DNA from: Bacteroidia bacterium
GTDB taxonomy: Bacteria; Bacteroidota; Bacteroidia; Flavobacteriales; Flavobacteriaceae
Length of the DNA: 64,000 bases
Direction of reading: 5' to 3'
Assembly (NCBI GenBank): GCA_030431055.1
Contig: JAUIJA010000001.1
Coordinates: forward strand, 496,001-560,000
Shown in pieces: positions 1 through 7,585 of the stretch; position 1 is the stretch's first letter; every line of letters starts with the position of its first letter. Under the pieces are notes generated by a model. The model worked only from the letters and a program-made list of their open reading frames with translations, ran no database searches and was not told where the DNA came from. The position numbers and the translations under genes were made by a program.

Positions 1-105
1 ATTGGAAACATTTCAGGTTTTAATTCTAAATCTAATTTTAATAGTGTTTTTAAGAAAGCAACAGGATTAACTCCATCGGAATTCAAAAATAAAAAAGGAG
101 CTTAA
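1..105 (+). CDS. AraC-family transcriptional regulator, C-terminal end only
   Basis: Frame 1 is open from the first base to a TAA at 103-105 and encodes 34 residues. They read GFNSKSNFNSVFKKATGLTP followed by SEFKN, which is the second helix-turn-helix and closing motif of AraC/XylS DNA-binding domains (the FNSxSNFNxxFKKxTGxTPSEF pattern). The sensor part lies outside the window, so the effector cannot be read. The gene ends in a stem-loop shared with the convergent reductase gene. Confidence 0.85.
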   Translation: MGNISGFNSKSNFNSVFKKATGLTPSEFKNKKGA

Positions 106-118
106 GTAGCTCCTTTTT
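91..118. terminator. Bidirectional intrinsic terminator
   Basis: An A-tract, the stem GGAGCT / AGCTCC around a short loop and a T-tract lie between the convergent AraC gene (plus) and the PaaE-like gene (minus). The structure overlaps the AraC stop codon and can serve both genes. Confidence 0.8.
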
Positions 119-120
119 TA

Positions 121-1167
121 TTATACATCATCATAATCAACTTTAATCGTTGGTGTAACAGGATGTGCTTGACAGGTTAAAACCAAACCTTCTTCAATTT
201 CATCATCTGTCAAAATTTGATTTTTCTTCATTTCCGCCTTTCCTTCAGTAACTCTTGCAATACAACTACTACAAATTCCACCTTGACAAGAATAAGGAGC
301 GTCTAAACTTTGTTTTAAAGCCGCTTCTAAAAGTGTTTGTTTCTGACTCATTTCAAACGAAGTTTCTTCATCATCGAGAAGAATGGTAATCTTAGTATGT
401 CCTTGAGCTGAAATTTCTTTATCGTTTTCTGTTGAAGTAGAAAACAACTCAAATTTAATATCTCCTTCTTTTATATTTTGCTCTTTTAGTGTACTTGAAA
501 CAATGTTAATCATTTCTTCCGGTCCACATAAATAGAATTTTTCAAAAGTCTTTTCGTTGTGTTTTGTGTGTAAAACAAAATTAACTGCCGATTTGTCGAT
601 ACGACCAAATAAATCCCCTTTTCCAGATTGACTAAATGCGTAATGAACAAATAAACGACCAACATACTTTTGTTGTAAATCGTGTAGTTCATCATGGAAA
701 ATTGTTTCTTCAGGCGATTTATTTCCGTAGGTTAAAACAAACGTACTTTTTGGTTCGTTTTCTAAAACCGATTTTAAAATTGACATAATAGGAGTAATTC
801 CACTTCCGGCAGCAAAACCGGCATAGTTTTTTTGGCGATCAGCATTAGGTTCAAAAGTAAATTTTCCTTCAGGAACACCAACTTCAATAACATTTCCAAC
901 GGCTAGTTTTTCGTTGGCAAACTTCGAAAAGAATCCGTTTTTAACTGCTTTAATTGAAATGCGTAATTCACCACTATTAGGTGAAGAACAAATAGAATAA
1001 GCTCTTCGAATTTCTTCTCCGTCAAGTGTTAATTTTAGCGTAACGTATTGTCCGGCGGTGAATTTATAAAAATCTTGAAATTCAAGAGGAATGTTAAAAG
1101 TAACAGAAATAGCCGATGGCGTTTCTCTTTTAATTTCTTTTATACTGAGTTTATAGAATGTTGACAT
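121..1167 (-). CDS. PaaE-like NAD(P)H:ferredoxin oxidoreductase (FAD plus 2Fe-2S)
   Basis: A 348-residue electron-transfer flavoprotein. The FAD-binding barrel carries RAYSICSS near residue 55. The NAD(P)-binding domain carries GSGITPIMSILK near 120 and the CGPEEMI motif near 215. A plant-type 2Fe-2S ferredoxin domain closes the protein, with CQGGICSSC near 294-302 and a fourth Cys near 333. This order matches PaaE, the reductase of phenylacetyl-CoA epoxidase, and related hydroxylase reductases. No paaABCD genes are visible here, so the partner oxygenase is unknown; flavobacteria often carry paaE away from the oxygenase genes. A -7 box lies just upstream. Confidence 0.85.
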   Translation of the reverse strand: MSTFYKLSIKEIKRETPSAISVTFNIPLEFQDFYKFTAGQYVTLKLTLDGEEIRRAYSICSSPNSGELRISIKAVKNGFFSKFANEKLAVGNVIEVGVPEGKFTFEPNADRQKNYAGFAAGSGITPIMSILKSVLENEPKSTFVLTYGNKSPEETIFHDELHDLQQKYVGRLFVHYAFSQSGKGDLFGRIDKSAVNFVLHTKHNEKTFEKFYLCGPEEMINIVSSTLKEQNIKEGDIKFELFSTSTENDKEISAQGHTKITILLDDEETSFEMSQKQTLLEAALKQSLDAPYSCQGGICSSCIARVTEGKAEMKKNQILTDDEIEEGLVLTCQAHPVTPTIKVDYDDV

Positions 1168-1182
1168 TTTAAATGTTTTTTA

Positions 1183-1190
1183 CAAAAATA
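1183..1190 (-). promoter_or_regulatory. Putative -7 box for the PaaE-like gene
   Basis: The minus strand reads TATTTTTG, an exact match to the Bacteroidota -7 consensus TAnnTTTG, 16 bases before the ATG. No clear TTG -33 element was found at the usual spacing. Confidence 0.55.
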
Positions 1191-1279
1191 CGGTATTCTT
1201 TAGAAAATAGAGAAAAGATGATAGAAGAAAGACTTTTAAAAAATATACTTAAGAATTTTATGCATAAGAAAATTATGTA

Positions 1280-1287
1280 TATATTTG
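1280..1287 (+). promoter_or_regulatory. Putative -7 box for the padR operon
   Basis: TATATTTG matches TAnnTTTG exactly. A start near 1293 would give a leader of about 65 bases that includes the hairpin at 1321-1334. Confidence 0.5.
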
Positions 1288-1320
1288 TTTTGACTAATAA
1301 TAAAATCTCACAGAAAATTG

Positions 1321-1346
1321 TCCCCTTGAGGGGACTTTAGGGGTGT
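1321..1346. repeat. Short G/C-rich hairpin and GGGG-rich tract in the padR leader
   Basis: TCCCC-TTGA-GGGGA forms a 5-bp perfect stem, followed by a further AGGGG tract. It stands out against the AT-rich surroundings and looks like a remnant of a dispersed flavobacterial intergenic repeat. Only one copy is visible in this window, so that reading is tentative. Confidence 0.4.
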
Positions 1347-1358
1347 AAAATTAGATTT

Positions 1359-1694
1359 ATGAAAAACTCACAATTATATAAAGGAAGTTTAAATACCATA
1401 ATCATGAAGCTTTTAGAAGAAAAAGGCAGAATGTATGGTTATGAAATTACCCAAAAAGTAAAAGAAATCACCAAAGGCGAATTGAATATTACTGAAGGCG
1501 CTTTGTATCCTGCGTTACATAAATTAGAAGCCGAAGGTTTGCTAGATGTTGAGGTGGAAAAAGTAGATAATCGCTTACGAAAGTATTATAAACTTACCGA
1601 AAAAGGAACAGCAGAAACAGTTAACCGTTTAGCAGAATTAGAAGAATTCATTAAAAATATGCAAACTATTGTAAATCCTAAACTGAGTTATTAA
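1359..1694 (+). CDS. PadR-family transcriptional regulator
   Basis: A 111-residue winged-helix regulator. The N-terminal YKGSLNTIIMKLLEEKGRMY and the wing region (ITEGALYPALHKLEAEGLL, near residues 45-63) are the PadR signature, and TEKG follows. The short C-terminal helix suits a small PadR dimer. It ends one base before the start of the next gene, a membrane protein, so the two are co-transcribed. PadR proteins in this arrangement usually repress their own operon, and the target here is probably the membrane partner. Confidence 0.88.
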   Translation: MKNSQLYKGSLNTIIMKLLEEKGRMYGYEITQKVKEITKGELNITEGALYPALHKLEAEGLLDVEVEKVDNRLRKYYKLTEKGTAETVNRLAELEEFIKNMQTIVNPKLSY

Positions 1695-1695
1695 G

Positions 1696-2394
1696 ATGAA
1701 ACTAACTTCACAACAAATAGAACGTTTATACCAATTTACACGCCAACATTACGTGGAATGGTACGATTTGCAAACTGAATTAGTTGATCATTTAGCAAAT
1801 GCAATTGAACAACAATGGCAAGAAAATCCGAATCTTGTTTTTGAAGAAGCTTTGCAAAAAGAATTTAAAAAATTTGGTGTTTTTGGGTTTATGGATGTAG
1901 TTGAAAAACGTCAAGCTGCGCTAAACAAAAAATACAATAAAATTGTTTGGAAACATTTCAAAGCGTTTTTTACGATTCCAAAAATAATTGGTACTTTTTC
2001 AGCGGTTGGAATCTTTTTTTATATGTTGATGAATTTAAGTAAACAAGCTGGAATTATTATAAATTCATTTTTAGTTTTAGCAATATTGTTTTTTTGGTTT
2101 GCCATAATAGTTAAAAAAATAAAGTATAACAAAACAGCTAAATTGTCAGGGAAAAAGTGGCTTTTTAAAGAAGTTATTTTTGGTTACGGTAATTTTGCAG
2201 GACTAAGTTATTTACCAACACAAATACTAGTTCACGTCGATTTTGATGCGCAAATAGGTATGATTAAAGGTTTGTTTTTTAGTGTTTTAATAGTGTCGAT
2301 GTATTTGATTGATTTTATAATCCTATTTGAAATCCCATCAAAAGCAGAAAAATATTTAGAAGAAACGTATCCAGAGTATAAGTTTGTAGCATAA
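1696..2394 (+). CDS. Membrane protein partner of PadR, function unknown
   Basis: A 232-residue protein. A charged cytoplasmic N-terminal region (about 1-90) reads like a helical DUF1700/HAAS-type module (YDLQTELVDHLANAIE). It is followed by about four hydrophobic segments, near 92-112, 118-140, 165-180 and 190-212. This PadR plus helical-domain membrane protein layout is common in flavobacteria and Firmicutes, where the PadR controls a membrane-stress or transport partner. No catalytic motif is visible. The one-base spacing from padR indicates translational coupling. Confidence 0.7.
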   Translation: MKLTSQQIERLYQFTRQHYVEWYDLQTELVDHLANAIEQQWQENPNLVFEEALQKEFKKFGVFGFMDVVEKRQAALNKKYNKIVWKHFKAFFTIPKIIGTFSAVGIFFYMLMNLSKQAGIIINSFLVLAILFFWFAIIVKKIKYNKTAKLSGKKWLFKEVIFGYGNFAGLSYLPTQILVHVDFDAQIGMIKGLFFSVLIVSMYLIDFIILFEIPSKAEKYLEETYPEYKFVA

Positions 2395-2424
2395 AAAAAG
2401 ACAAGTCTAAAACTTGTCTTTTTT
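2393..2424. terminator. Bidirectional terminator
   Basis: AAAAAAGACAAGT and ACTTGTCTTTTTT pair around a 5-base loop. It lies between the padR operon (plus) and the convergent thioesterase gene (minus). Confidence 0.85.
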
Positions 2425-2432
2425 ATTTTTTA

Positions 2433-2942
2433 TTACGAAAACAACGCTTTTAATTCGGTTGCTTCACTCGGATTCATTTTTCCAGCAAGTACTAAACTTA
2501 ACTGTTTTCTTCTAAGTGCGGCATCAAAACGTTGTTGTTCTAATTCGGTTTGCGGTTCAACTGGTGGAACAGGAACAGGTCGGCCTGTTTCGTCAACAGC
2601 TACGAAAGTGTAAATTCCCTCGTTAGCTTTATTGCGAATTCCAGATTCTCTGTCTTCAATCCAAACATCGATATAAATTTCCATAGACGAATTAAACGTT
2701 CTTGAAACTTTAGATTCAACAGTAACTACACTTCCTAACGGAATAGCTCTGTTAAACGCTACGTGATTTACCGAAGCTGTTACACAAACTCTACGAGAAT
2801 GACGACGAGCCGTAATACTTGCCGCTCTATCCATACGTGCTAAAAGTTCGCCACCAAATAAATTATTTAATGGATTGGTTTCACCTGGTAAAACTAAATC
2901 GGTTAATGTTGTTAATGAATCTGAAGTAAATTTTGGTTGCAT
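2433..2942 (-). CDS. Acyl-CoA thioesterase, single hotdog domain (YciA/ACOT7 type)
   Basis: A 169-residue cytoplasmic hotdog-fold enzyme that hydrolyses acyl-CoA to free fatty acid and CoA. The signature NPLNNLFGGELLARMDRAAS (near residues 24-43), the VNHVAFNRAIPLG strand (near 59-71) and NEGIYTFVAVDETGRPVPVP (near 104-123) match the YciA/acyl-CoA thioesterase family. It probably trims acyl-CoA pools. It is monocistronic, with its own -7 box upstream and a terminator downstream. Confidence 0.9.
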   Translation of the reverse strand: MQPKFTSDSLTTLTDLVLPGETNPLNNLFGGELLARMDRAASITARRHSRRVCVTASVNHVAFNRAIPLGSVVTVESKVSRTFNSSMEIYIDVWIEDRESGIRNKANEGIYTFVAVDETGRPVPVPPVEPQTELEQQRFDAALRRKQLSLVLAGKMNPSEATELKALFS

Positions 2943-2958
2943 TGTTCAGTTTTTTTTG

Positions 2959-2966
2959 CAAAGATA
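2959..2966 (-). promoter_or_regulatory. Putative -7 box for the thioesterase gene
   Basis: The minus strand reads TATCTTTG, an exact TAnnTTTG match 17 bases before the ATG. Confidence 0.6.
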
Positions 2967-2989
2967 TAAACCAACCTTAAATCTTTGGC

Positions 2990-3016
2990 ATAAAAAAATC
3001 CCAAAATTTGGGATTT
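2990..3016 (-). terminator. Terminator of the HU/SPOR gene
   Basis: The stem AAATCCCAAA / TTTGGGATTT directly follows the stop of the minus-strand gene at 3018. A T-tract follows on the minus strand. Confidence 0.75.
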
Positions 3017-3017
3017 C

Positions 3018-3968
3018 TTATTCTATTAAAAGCCAAGCTTCAGCATCGACTTCGTTTTTTAGTTTTTGTTTTTCAATTTCGGCTTCTTCAAGCGTTGCAT
3101 AACTTCCGTAAGCAACAGGAAATAAACCGTATTTATTAGCTTCAAGTTTTTTCGCTTTGTAACCTTGATCTAGTAACATTTGTAAAGCTTTAAATGCATT
3201 ATCTTCACTACGAAAAGCACCAGCTATTAAATGATATGGTAATTTTTCTTCTGTAACAGGTAATTCAAGTGTTACATTTGGTGCATCGATAAAAAATGTC
3301 GCTTGTTGAATTTGCGCATCTAATTTATCTTGAACATTTTTTTGAACGATTAAAGTTTGCTTTTCTATTTGATTATCATAATACATTTTATATCCAAATA
3401 AACCAACCGTACTTAAAACTGCAATTGCCGCAGCCGATTTCAAGAAAGTATAACTTCTCTTTTTCGGTAGAGGAGCAATAGAAATTGGTTCTTTTTCTTC
3501 TGAATTTTCAGCAATAATAACAGGTGTTTCTTGCTCAAGAATTCCTCTTTTTACTTCTGGAGAAACAAATTGCGACAATCCAAACGAACTTATTAAGAAA
3601 TTAGTCGAATTTGAAGGTTCAAATACTAAATTCTTTTCTTCACCATTTACAGAAATCGTTCCAATTTTATCAAAAACAACCGAATTTCTTTGGTCTAATT
3701 CATAATTCCATTGCGCCACTTTTTGCGCAATCATTTCGGTTGCTTTTTCAAAACTTACGTTTTCATTTGCCGCAACATGATTAGCTAAAAGACCATCGTT
3801 ATTTTTAATATTGCTATTAAAAGTGATGATTTTTCGTGGTGGCAAAAACGTTGCAGCGCTACCATTTACTTGTGCAGGAATAGTTTCGGCAACAAAAGCA
3901 CCAAAACTAGGAACCGTAACACATTGGTAACGATATAATAAGTCTGAAATATATTGGCTAAGCATCAT
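3018..3968 (-). CDS. HU-CCDC81 and SPOR domain-containing envelope protein
   Basis: About 316 residues from the chosen start. The first 130 or so residues (YISDLLYRYQCVTVPSFGAF and a second block near LDQRNSVVFDKIGTISVNG) match the paired HU-like modules of the CCDC81-like prokaryotic family. A transmembrane segment lies near 180-200, and a C-terminal SPOR domain (YHLIAGAFRSEDNAFKALQ) binds denuded septal peptidoglycan in characterised proteins. It probably links a cytoplasmic HU-like head to the cell wall. I start at the ATG-ATG at 3968-3963 rather than 18 bases upstream, because a perfect -7 box ends six bases before it; the message may therefore be leaderless. Confidence 0.85.
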   Translation of the reverse strand: MMLSQYISDLLYRYQCVTVPSFGAFVAETIPAQVNGSAATFLPPRKIITFNSNIKNNDGLLANHVAANENVSFEKATEMIAQKVAQWNYELDQRNSVVFDKIGTISVNGEEKNLVFEPSNSTNFLISSFGLSQFVSPEVKRGILEQETPVIIAENSEEKEPISIAPLPKKRSYTFLKSAAAIAVLSTVGLFGYKMYYDNQIEKQTLIVQKNVQDKLDAQIQQATFFIDAPNVTLELPVTEEKLPYHLIAGAFRSEDNAFKALQMLLDQGYKAKKLEANKYGLFPVAYGSYATLEEAEIEKQKLKNEVDAEAWLLIE

Positions 3969-3973
3969 AGTAA

Positions 3974-4002
3974 CAAAAATAAGCAAACAATAGTTTATTC
4001 AA
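3974..4002 (-). promoter_or_regulatory. Putative -33/-7 promoter of the HU/SPOR gene
   Basis: On the minus strand TTG (4002-4000), an 18-base spacer and TATTTTTG (3981-3974) match the flavobacterial TTG-N17-23-TAnnTTTG layout exactly. The predicted start falls on or next to the initiating ATG. Confidence 0.7.
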
Positions 4003-4084
4003 AATTTTATCAACAAATTTTATTAACAATTCGTTTTTTTGTCAAATATGACTTTTGTCACGCTTTTTTTTTTGATAAAGATAA

Positions 4085-4092
4085 TACCTTTG
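4085..4092 (+). promoter_or_regulatory. Putative -7 box for the cytochrome c gene
   Basis: TACCTTTG matches TAnnTTTG exactly. A start near 4098 would put the whole palindromic repeat at 4110-4202 in the 5' leader of the cytochrome gene. Confidence 0.5.
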
Positions 4093-4109
4093 AAAAAGAT
4101 TTTGTTTTG

Positions 4110-4202
4110 CGTCAGTTCGAGTAACGAAGTGTATCGAGAACAAAGAAAATAAAACGGCTTTCTCGATACATTTTTTGTAAACAAAAAACACTCGAAATGA
4201 CG
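4110..4202. repeat. Nested palindromic repeat element, copy A
   Basis: The outer arms CGTCAGTTCGAGT (4110-4122) and ACTCGAAATGACG (4190-4202) pair with one mismatch. The inner arms TGTATCGAGAA (4130-4140) and TTCTCGATACA (4160-4170) are a perfect 11-bp inverted repeat. The half-site TGTCA-TTCGAG...TCGAGAA recurs at 11121, 11463, 11503, 11571, 36442 and 36474, so it is a dispersed family. Confidence 0.8.
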
Positions 4203-4234
4203 TTTTAATTATTGTTTTTTTAAATTGAAGAAGA

Positions 4235-4636
4235 ATGAGAAAATTATTTTTAAGCTTAACAGTTGTTTTATTAGTGAGTTGTGGTGGAAAAAAGGAAGAA
4301 GAACCTTTTGGTAAAAAACAAGTCGAACCTGTTTCGGTAACGGAAGAAGCTGCAAGGGTAAATCCTATGCTTGAAAAAGGAAAAGATCTTTTTGAAGGAA
4401 AAGGAACTTGTACCGCTTGCCACAAACCGGCTACTAAAGTAATTGGACCAAGTTTACAAGAGATTTCAAAAATTTATAAAGATAAAAACGCAAGCATTGT
4501 AACGTTTTTAAAAGGCGAAGGCGAACCTATTGTTGACCCAACGCAATTTGAAGTAATGAAAGCCAATTTTGCGATTACTAAAAATATGACTGATGAAGAA
4601 TTACAAGCGCTTGAAGCGTATGTGATGAGTTTTTAA
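4235..4636 (+). CDS. Cytochrome c lipoprotein (class I, single heme)
   Basis: A 133-residue exported protein. It has a lipoprotein signal peptide ending in LLVSC at residue 16, an acidic linker, then a small class I cytochrome c domain. The heme attachment motif CTACH sits near residues 63-67 and the likely distal Met is in FEVMKANF near 107. The closing helix LQALEAYVMSF is typical. It would sit on a periplasm-facing membrane surface and shuttle electrons. No oxidase genes are adjacent, so the partner is unknown. The leader carries a large palindromic repeat. Confidence 0.88.
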   Translation: MRKLFLSLTVVLLVSCGGKKEEEPFGKKQVEPVSVTEEAARVNPMLEKGKDLFEGKGTCTACHKPATKVIGPSLQEISKIYKDKNASIVTFLKGEGEPIVDPTQFEVMKANFAITKNMTDEELQALEAYVMSF

Positions 4637-4657
4637 GGTTTGTAACCTATAGATTAA

Positions 4658-4686
4658 GTTAGCGCGGAAAAAATTTCTGCGCTAAC
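4658..4686. repeat. Hairpin between the cytochrome and membrane-protein genes
   Basis: GTTAGCGC (4658-4665) pairs perfectly with GCGCTAAC (4679-4686) around a 13-base loop. It lacks a clean T-tract, so it is a weak terminator at best. It may be a remnant of a G/C-rich dispersed repeat. Confidence 0.5.
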
Positions 4687-4705
4687 TGGTGACTCCAGAG
4701 AGATT

Positions 4706-5497
4706 TTAACTTAAAAATTCATTTTGTATTAAATATAATATAGTCAATATACAGCCAACTCCTACCAAAATAAAACCAATTAAATTTGCAGCGATTCCAT
4801 TTTTTTTACTTGACCTTTGAAAAAATAAAGACCAAGCTATAATCAAGAAAAAAAATAGATTCCAAACGAGAGAAATCCAAACAAGTATTTTTTCTATTTT
4901 TTGATTAAGTGGGAAAATAAATTTATTTGGCTTTTCAATATCGTCGCTTTTGTTTATTACAATTATTTCACCATCTACTATTCTTGAGCTGGTAGTTGGT
5001 AAAGAACTTGTTTTATTGACCGAATAATAAGTTGATATATTTATTTTGTCACCTGGATTTAATAAATCTGGCTTTAACCAAATTTGATTATTTGATTTTC
5101 TATCATTTACTTCAATTGTTATAGGAGTTGAATTTAATTCATATTTTAATAATACAGCATTAGAGTCAAACTCAATAGCTAATGCTTTTACAAAATCTTC
5201 ACGAGTAATCGCTGAGTTCCCAGTATTTAGTATGCTTAGATTAACTTTATAAAGGTTGTCTACCCGTATACTATCAAATGATATAGAAATCCCAGATCCC
5301 TTTAGAGTAGTTTTGTCAACTAAAGAAATAAAAGAGTCAACCGATAAAGTCAATTCTTTCTTTTTTTCTGAAAGTGTAAATAATATTATTGCGACAATTA
5401 TTCCAATTAAAGCTAAAACATTTGAATATTTGAAAATAGTTTTAAAAACATTTTTAGTTTCTTGTTTACTTTCACTTCTTACTTGTTTTAAATCCAT
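4706..5497 (-). CDS. Membrane protein of unknown function
   Basis: About 263 residues, starting at the ATG at 5497 rather than the TTG one codon upstream. A hydrophobic segment near 28-46 is followed by a soluble, presumably periplasmic, beta-rich region (about 50-190) with an ISFDSIRVDNLYKVNLSILN stretch. Two more hydrophobic segments lie near 198-220 and 237-258. I recognise no family. The middle region resembles a generic Ig-like or extracellular beta-sandwich fold, but that is a guess. It stands alone between a cytochrome gene and a two-component system. Confidence 0.6.
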   Translation of the reverse strand: MDLKQVRSESKQETKNVFKTIFKYSNVLALIGIIVAIILFTLSEKKKELTLSVDSFISLVDKTTLKGSGISISFDSIRVDNLYKVNLSILNTGNSAITREDFVKALAIEFDSNAVLLKYELNSTPITIEVNDRKSNNQIWLKPDLLNPGDKINISTYYSVNKTSSLPTTSSRIVDGEIIVINKSDDIEKPNKFIFPLNQKIEKILVWISLVWNLFFFLIIAWSLFFQRSSKKNGIAANLIGFILVGVGCILTILYLIQNEFLS

Positions 5498-5556
5498 CAA
5501 GCCGGTTTTTCTTAGTTTTGTTGTTATATTTTTGTAAATATATAAACATTTTAAAC

Positions 5557-6243
5557 TTATTCAACCACCAGTTTAAACCCAACACGAGGAATATTTTCAA
5601 TACGCACGTTGGTGTCTTCTTTAAAGATTTTACGCAAACGCGAAATAAAAACATCTAAACTTCTGCCAAGAAAATAATCGTCGCTTCCCCAAAGTTGTAT
5701 TAAAATGGTTTCGCGTTTTAAAACGGTGTTGGTATTTTCTACAAACAAATGCAACAACGCCGATTCTCTTTCAGTTAGTGTTATGCTTTCTTTGTCGTTT
5801 TTTAGTTGGTAATTTTCGGGTTCAAAAGTAAACGAACCAATGGTATAGTTTTTTTGCGATTTATCGACACTCGATTTCTGACTTCGGTTTAGGAAAATTT
5901 CAATTTTTAAAATTAACTCTTCAATCGAGTAGGGTTTTACTAAATAATCATCGGCACCTAAACGCAAACCTTTAATGCGATCTTCTTTCATGGTTTTTGC
6001 CGAAAGAAAAATAATAGGAATTTCAACGTCTTTTTTTCTAATTTCTTGTGCAATTTCAAAACCATCCATATCGGGCAACATAATGTCGAGCACACACAAA
6101 TCGAAAGGTTCTTGGCAAAACAATTCGAACGCTTTTTTCCCGTTATTTACATGAACGACATCAAAATGTTGTTCGAGGTTATCGGCTGTTAAAAAAGCAA
6201 GCGTTTCGTCGTCTTCTACGTATAAAATTCTTTTTTTAGACAT
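5557..6243 (-). CDS. OmpR-family response regulator (RprY-like)
   Basis: A 228-residue DNA-binding response regulator. The receiver domain (1-118) has the acidic pocket ED at 10-12, the phospho-acceptor D53 in CVLDIMLPD, the switch S81 and K103 in LVKPYS. The C-terminal winged helix (about 130-228) includes LTERESALLHLF and LGRSLDVFISRLRK. It follows the kinase gene by six bases, so the two form a standard pair resembling RprX/RprY. Candidate binding sites (phased ATTAACA repeats) lie at 7513-7551, next to the divergent DUF1573 promoter. Confidence 0.93.
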   Translation of the reverse strand: MSKKRILYVEDDETLAFLTADNLEQHFDVVHVNNGKKAFELFCQEPFDLCVLDIMLPDMDGFEIAQEIRKKDVEIPIIFLSAKTMKEDRIKGLRLGADDYLVKPYSIEELILKIEIFLNRSQKSSVDKSQKNYTIGSFTFEPENYQLKNDKESITLTERESALLHLFVENTNTVLKRETILIQLWGSDDYFLGRSLDVFISRLRKIFKEDTNVRIENIPRVGFKLVVE

Positions 6244-6249
6244 TGCTGA

Positions 6250-7506
6250 TTATTTTTTAGGAATTTCAATATCCGTTTGAAGTCCGTTAGTTGTATTCTT
6301 AATTTTTATTTTCCAATGATGCAATTCGCATATTTTTTTTACATAAGCTAATCCAATTCCGAAACCTTCAATTTCTTCGGTGTCTTTTCTACTTACGCGA
6401 TAAAATTTATCGAAGATAAAAGGCAAATCTTTTTCAGGAATTCCATTTCCGTTATCGTTTAGTTGAATCGTTAATTTATTCGTGTTTGAAATAACTTTAA
6501 TGGAAATTTCTGGTTTTTCAGTTCCGTATTTTATCGCATTATCGACTAAATTATACAATAAATTGTAAAAGTGAAATTCATCGGCTTGTAGCGTAATTTT
6601 GGTCGATTCATCAATTGTAAAACTGAAATTTTTGTTGTGTTTCAGCTTTAGGTTTTCATTAATGAGTTCCAAATTTTTATGCAAATCAACTTCGGTTTTT
6701 TGCAAGTGAATTTGATGGCTATCGGTTTTTGCCAACGATAAAATTTGCTCGATATGTTGGTTCAGTTTATTACTTTGCTCGATAATAATTTGAACGTATT
6801 TGCTCAGCTTAGAGTTTTCTTTAATTTCTTTTTGCGAATTGGCAAAATTTGAAGCAATAAGAATAGACGACAACGGCGTTTTAAACTCGTGCGTCATATT
6901 ATTAATGAAATCGTTTTGTAGTTCGGTATAACGTTTTTGTTTTAATAAAAGGAAAACCGAATACACATAAATAATTAGAACTAAAAACAAGACAAAAGTA
7001 TAAATCCAGTATTGATTTAAACTACTAAAGTAGCTTTGTTTTAAGTTGGGAAACCGAATAGCAAAATAATAGATTAAATCAGAGTTTTTAGTAAAACAAT
7101 CTTCGCATTTTTTTTCGGCTTCGCCAGAAGAAGAGATGTAATTTCCGTACATCATTTCATCTGTTCCACAATCGTAAATAGCATATTCAAAGTCTAAATC
7201 GAGTTTTACTTTGTTGAATTCTGTTTTTAAATAATGTTCTAAAATATTGTTTTCAAAAACATCATTTACGTTAACGATATAGTAATTATCTGAAACTTTT
7301 TGAATTTGATTGGTAATAGGTAAAGTAGAACCATTATCAGAATAAATTTTCTTTACAACATCTTGTAGTGCAAAATGGATTTTGTCTTCAACCTCGTTTT
7401 TTTCAAACGTAAAAGCTTGGTTCAATAACAACAATTGCATGATAATTACACCAACAATTGCAATGAATCCGAAAAGAATAAGTATGTTTAGTCTGCTAAA
7501 TTTCAA
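6250..7506 (-). CDS. Sensor histidine kinase (RprX-like), TTG start
   Basis: A 418-residue inner-membrane kinase. TM1 is near 8-30, a periplasmic sensor region spans about 31-165 and contains a CxxC pair (ECGTD-like and CEDC segments), and TM2 is near 168-190. The dimerisation/H-box follows, with phospho-acceptor His in HEFKTPLSSI near residue 206. The ATPase domain has N, G1 and G2 boxes (NLVDNAIKYG, DNGNGIPE, GFGIGLAYVKK). No ATG gives a complete first TM, so TTG at 7506 is chosen. The periplasmic cysteines could make it redox- or disulfide-responsive; that is inference. Confidence 0.9.
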   Translation of the reverse strand: MKFSRLNILILFGFIAIVGVIIMQLLLLNQAFTFEKNEVEDKIHFALQDVVKKIYSDNGSTLPITNQIQKVSDNYYIVNVNDVFENNILEHYLKTEFNKVKLDLDFEYAIYDCGTDEMMYGNYISSSGEAEKKCEDCFTKNSDLIYYFAIRFPNLKQSYFSSLNQYWIYTFVLFLVLIIYVYSVFLLLKQKRYTELQNDFINNMTHEFKTPLSSILIASNFANSQKEIKENSKLSKYVQIIIEQSNKLNQHIEQILSLAKTDSHQIHLQKTEVDLHKNLELINENLKLKHNKNFSFTIDESTKITLQADEFHFYNLLYNLVDNAIKYGTEKPEISIKVISNTNKLTIQLNDNGNGIPEKDLPFIFDKFYRVSRKDTEEIEGFGIGLAYVKKICELHHWKIKIKNTTNGLQTDIEIPKK

Positions 7507-7512
7507 AACACG

Positions 7513-7551
7513 ATTAACAAGTCATTAACAACAATTAAAAACTGATTAACA
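7513..7551. promoter_or_regulatory. Four phased ATTAACA-type direct repeats (candidate response-regulator operator)
   Basis: ATTAACA starts at 7513, 7524 and 7545, with a variant ATTAAAA at 7534. The steps are 11, 10 and 11 bases, one helical turn each. Tandem hexamer/heptamer repeats on one face of the helix are the usual binding pattern of OmpR/PhoB-family regulators. The array lies directly upstream of the DUF1573 promoter and inside the leader of the kinase gene. Confidence 0.6.
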
Positions 7552-7571
7552 AGATAAAAAGAAATAGTTTA

Positions 7572-7579
7572 TAAATTTG
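7572..7579 (+). promoter_or_regulatory. Putative -7 box for the DUF1573 gene
   Basis: TAAATTTG matches TAnnTTTG exactly. Transcription would start near 7585, 33 bases before the ATG. The -33 region has no TTG, which fits dependence on an activator. Confidence 0.55.
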
Positions 7580-7585
7580 TTACAC

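Noticed and set aside
4042..4425. 127-codon minus-strand frame opposite the cytochrome c gene
   Set aside because: It overlaps the cytochrome signal peptide and repeat on the other strand, has no family motif, and its plus-strand partner has clear heme and lipoprotein motifs.
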